From Parvicella tangerina (GTDB lineage: Bacteria > Bacteroidota > Bacteroidia > Flavobacteriales_D > Parvicellaceae), in the NCBI RefSeq assembly GCF_907165195.1, contig NZ_OU015584.1, positions 186,001-250,000 of the forward strand: a stretch of DNA of 64,000 nt, in the 5' to 3' direction. The translations under genes were made by a program, and so were the position numbers. Below are positions 61,616-64,000 of this stretch, one piece after another. The notes under the pieces are model-generated. The model was given only the letters and a program-made list of their open reading frames with translations. It was not told the DNA's origin and searched no databases. The stretch's first letter is position 1. Every line of letters starts with the position of its first letter.

Positions 61616-62253
61616 AACTGAATGACTTTGTTTCCGGTTATACCATAATCATACCCCAACGTGGTAAGAATGTAACCTGCTTGTTGTTTGTCACATTCTT
61701 CCAGAATGATCTTAAGTGCTCTTATAATGTTGGCTTTATCAATATGGCTAAAAGGTTCATCCATTAAAAGTAACTCGAAAGGTTGAAGTAAAGATCTGAT
61801 CAACGCTACTCGCTGTTGCTGACCTAGCGATAATGTTCCGGCCCGTTGTTCCCATTTATGATCAAGCTCCAGTTGACCAAGCATAGCTTTGATTTCTCCT
61901 TCAGATTTGAAGTCGGTCAGTTTATTCTTGATCAATAAGTTCTCTCCTGCTGTGAGGTTAGGAAACAGACGCATATCCTGAGCAAGAAAAGCCAGTTTTT
62001 TCGTTCGGATGGAAGACCATTCATCTAGTGTAACCTTTTTTTGATCTTTTCCATCTATAGTGATCTTTCCAGAGTAGTCTGTCCGAAGACCCATAACATA
62101 AGCTGCAAAAGTGGATTTCCCTTTTCCACTTCCCGATTGTAAAAAGTAAGCGTGCTGACTATCTATTTCACAGGAATGGCTCCAGACACTATCTTCAGAG
62201 AAAGTGTCTTTCTTCATGGGGTCAGGTATTACATTTTCAAAGCGTATCAGCAT
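61612..62253 (-). CDS. ABC ATPase, LolD-like
   Basis: 213 residues. Walker A is QSGSGKGKST, where the first glycine of the GxxxxGK[ST] pattern is replaced by serine; the lysine and hydroxyl residues are intact. The signature LSLGQQQR and Walker B ELLLMDEPFSHID are present. The gene has a good promoter just upstream and overlaps the permease by 4 nt. Substrate unknown; such pairs export lipoproteins or small molecules. Confidence 0.87.
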   Translation of the reverse strand: MLIRFENVIPDPMKKDTFSEDSVWSHSCEIDSQHAYFLQSGSGKGKSTFAAYVMGLRTDYSGKITIDGKDQKKVTLDEWSSIRTKKLAFLAQDMRLFPNLTAGENLLIKNKLTDFKSEGEIKAMLGQLELDHKWEQRAGTLSLGQQQRVALIRSLLQPFELLLMDEPFSHIDKANIIRALKIILEECDKQQAGYILTTLGYDYGITGNKVIQL

Positions 62254-62261
62254 ATAGCAAT

Positions 62262-62290
62262 CAAAGATAAAAGATTAGAACGGACAACAA
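62262..62290 (-). promoter_or_regulatory. Promoter for the LolD/FtsX-like pair
   Basis: TTG (complement of 62288-62290) and TATCTTTG (complement of 62262-62269) are separated by 18 nt, as in the phylum consensus. The start codon lies 8 nt beyond the -7 box. Confidence 0.68.
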
Positions 62291-62367
62291 TTGAAATTTA
62301 TTTACAAGAAACATGCAACCCTTTCAAAAAGCACTGTCAACTAAGTGAAAAACAAAACAAGAAAAGC

Positions 62368-63069
62368 ATGAAAAAGATAGCATTAGTAGCTTTAGTTGGG
62401 ATGACCTTAACAAGTTGCCATGATCTTATTGATGGAACAGCAGGGGCAGTAACTACAGAAATGAGAACTGAGCCAGCATTCCACTCAATTAACATGGAGG
62501 GCAATGTGGATGTGTTTGTCTCTTACGATACCATTAATTCCATCAAAATAGAGGCAGGAGAGAATTTGATAGATTACATCGAAACTTCAGTCATCGGAGA
62601 TGAATTATTTGTCTATGAAGCTCCAAATAATATTGTGAATACGAAACCAATCCGGGTATATGTAACGATGGATTCGTTAGAAAGTGTGCACATGGAAGGA
62701 AGTGGAGATCTGGATGTCAATGATATGAGTAGCGATCATTTGAATGTACTTTCCATTGGTAGTGGAGATGCTAATTTTGAAATTGACGCAAATAACATCA
62801 ACTACGAAAATACAGGAAGTGGGGATGCACGTTTCACTGGGACAGTAAACTCGCTAAATGTTTTTCTGGAAGGTTCAGGAGATTTTAAAGGGAAGTATAT
62901 GTATGCTTTTGACGCTAATGTGGAGATCGAGGGCAGTGGAGATGCTTTGGTGCGTGCAAGCAATTCCTTAGTCGCAACCATTTCTGGCTCTGGAGATATT
63001 ACTTACTATGGAAACCCAACAACCGTAACTACTTCCGTAACTGGTAGTGGGGATGTGTACGGAAATTAA
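62368..63069 (+). CDS. DUF2807-type lipoprotein with GSGD repeats
   Basis: 233 residues from ATG 62368 (MKKIALVALVGMTLTSC); the open frame begins earlier but the start region is a poor fit. The lipobox cysteine is C17. The mature part is a DUF2807 beta-helix: seven GSGD tetrapeptides occur at regular spacing (for example MEGSGDLDV and VTGSGDVYG), marking the turns of the coil. The function is unknown; members are exported. It is directly upstream of the hypothetical gene at 63095, and a third gene begins 6 nt after that. Confidence 0.85.
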   Translation: MKKIALVALVGMTLTSCHDLIDGTAGAVTTEMRTEPAFHSINMEGNVDVFVSYDTINSIKIEAGENLIDYIETSVIGDELFVYEAPNNIVNTKPIRVYVTMDSLESVHMEGSGDLDVNDMSSDHLNVLSIGSGDANFEIDANNINYENTGSGDARFTGTVNSLNVFLEGSGDFKGKYMYAFDANVEIEGSGDALVRASNSLVATISGSGDITYYGNPTTVTTSVTGSGDVYGN

Positions 63070-63094
63070 TAAAAAGACACTAAAAACAAAAGAC

Positions 63095-63748
63095 ATGAAA
63101 ACGTTATCAACCTTTATTTTACTAACACTCGCCCTTGTCGCTTTCGGACAGGAAGAAAAAGAACAACAGTCAGACTATAACCCACAGACGATCCTGGGAA
63201 CGAAAGATAAAAGCGTAAGAGGATACCTGAGCTTTAACGAAAAAGGAGTAATCCTCAATGATCAGGTAGGTTTGCTTACGGGAGGAGAGATCAGTTTGGT
63301 ATTTGGACACCGTTTAAATATTGGATTCTTCGGTTACGGAAAAACAAATCGTGTTCAAAGTGACTATATTGATACAGATGGATTCCGTCATTTCTACGAA
63401 ATGGGAATGGGAGGAATGAAGTTAGAGCGCGTATTCTTCACGAATAGTGCTGTACATTTTACTGTTCCGTTGAGTTTTGGGGTGGGCGCAATGACCTTGA
63501 ATAGGTATGCCTTGACTGACTATGAATTCTATAACAATCATATTAATTGGGAAAATTCACTTTATGATTTTGATACATTTGTATTCATTGAGCCCGGTTT
63601 AAATGTAGAATTGAATTTGTTAAAGCATTTGAGACTGGATGCAGGAGTGGGGTATATGTTTACAGATGAGGTTCATTTGGCAGGAACTAACAATTGGCCG
63701 CTAAATAATTTTACAGGAAACATTTCGCTGAAACTGGGCTGGTTTTAA
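63095..63748 (+). CDS. Exported hypothetical protein, beta-barrel-like
   Basis: 217 residues from ATG 63095 (MKTLSTFILLTLALVAFGQ). A signal peptide ends AFGQ. The rest alternates hydrophobic and polar residues in many strands (GEISLVFGHRLNIGFFGYG, VPLSFGVGAMTLNRY) and ends in LKLGWF with a terminal aromatic, like an outer-membrane barrel. No family recognised. The sigma-factor gene starts just 6 nt later. Confidence 0.7.
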   Translation: MKTLSTFILLTLALVAFGQEEKEQQSDYNPQTILGTKDKSVRGYLSFNEKGVILNDQVGLLTGGEISLVFGHRLNIGFFGYGKTNRVQSDYIDTDGFRHFYEMGMGGMKLERVFFTNSAVHFTVPLSFGVGAMTLNRYALTDYEFYNNHINWENSLYDFDTFVFIEPGLNVELNLLKHLRLDAGVGYMFTDEVHLAGTNNWPLNNFTGNISLKLGWF

Positions 63749-63754
63749 AAGACC

Positions 63755-64000
63755 TTGGAGAGTAAACTGAGCATATCCCAAAATGTTGTTGATCGCTGCC
63801 GAAAAGGAGATGGATCTGCCTACAATGAAGTGTATCAAATGTGCTCAAAAGGGGTGTTCAATTCGATCTTGAGGATTGTTAGGCAACGAGAAGAGGCAGA
63901 GGATCTTTTGCAGGAGACGTTCATGAGTGCATTCCAAAACATTAAGAGCTACCGGGGAGAAGCTTCATTATTTGGATGGATCAAGAGAATTGGGGTAAAC
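63755..64000 (+). CDS. ECF RNA polymerase sigma factor, N-terminal part (cut by window edge)
   Basis: A frame from TTG 63755 runs to the end of the window (82 codons). It carries the conserved region-2 sequence of ECF sigma factors, including REEAEDLLQETFMSAFQNI and GEASLFGWIKRI. The N-terminal SAYNEVYQM part is the usual entry to the region. Starts other than TTG are absent in frame, so the start is uncertain. It follows the envelope genes closely and may be co-expressed with them. The sigma-4 domain and any anti-sigma gene lie outside. Confidence 0.85.
   Translation, partial: MESKLSISQNVVDRCRKGDGSAYNEVYQMCSKGVFNSILRIVRQREEAEDLLQETFMSAFQNIKSYRGEASLFGWIKRIGVN

Noticed and set aside
62152-62367. 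Longer start for the DUF2807 lipoprotein
   Set aside because: The early part overlaps the divergent ATPase gene and its promoter; only the ATG at 62368 yields a lipoprotein signal.

Overview
The window looks like a chromosomal segment of a Bacteroidota bacterium, most likely order Flavobacteriales (inference). The evidence is: AT-rich DNA; a Bacteroidota-type -7 promoter box (TAnnTTTG) before many genes; a type IX secretion (T9SS) lipoprotein of the PorW/SprE type; a 1260-residue T9SS cargo with a gliding-type C-terminal sorting domain; many short lipoproteins; and DUF4412, DUF2807 and BFN/UVR proteins typical of the phylum. No tRNA, rRNA, complete insertion sequence, prophage or CRISPR array was seen.

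Positions 1-5000 are accessory. They hold a three-gene Hsp70 cassette (Hsp70, GrpE-like protein, membrane J-like protein), a small orphan protein, and a HepT/MntA toxin-antitoxin pair. About 1.4 kb of non-coding DNA separates these and carries two related attC-like foldback elements, a MITE-like inverted repeat, a perfect 28-bp palindrome and short direct repeats. This is where acquired DNA is clearest.

Positions 5000-35000 are mostly core genes. They include a TetR regulator, a multi-spanning membrane protein, a GH3-like/serine-hydrolase lipoprotein, yceD-rpmF, an LD-carboxypeptidase, 3-hydroxybutyryl-CoA dehydrogenase, lgt, a PhoX-like lipoprotein and a LolD/FtsX-type ABC exporter. Further on are a secreted fibre-like protein with a thioredoxin-fold partner, a free methionine sulfoxide reductase, a two-component system, a nitroreductase and pdhB. 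A six-gene minus-strand run (35302 down to 29925) joins a BFN nuclease, a lipoprotein-nucleoside transporter fusion, an Lgt-like paralogue, a cysteine-rich radical SAM enzyme and two small proteins. I regard its middle as a candidate lipid-modifying system.

Positions 35000-64000 hold the large T9SS cargo, a dehydrogenase-pabB-tilS run, and a sprE/porW operon that continues into a site-2 protease and a TonB-like protein. Then come aroB among three M23 peptidases and a metzincin-like protease, a set of small envelope proteins, ychF and hemW. A striking open frame joins the ribosome-rescue hydrolase ArfB to an exported HExxH protein. The window ends with a second ABC exporter, a GSGD-repeat lipoprotein and the start of an ECF sigma factor gene. 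Much of the core content concerns the envelope: lipoprotein maturation, peptidoglycan remodelling, outer-membrane and T9SS functions.
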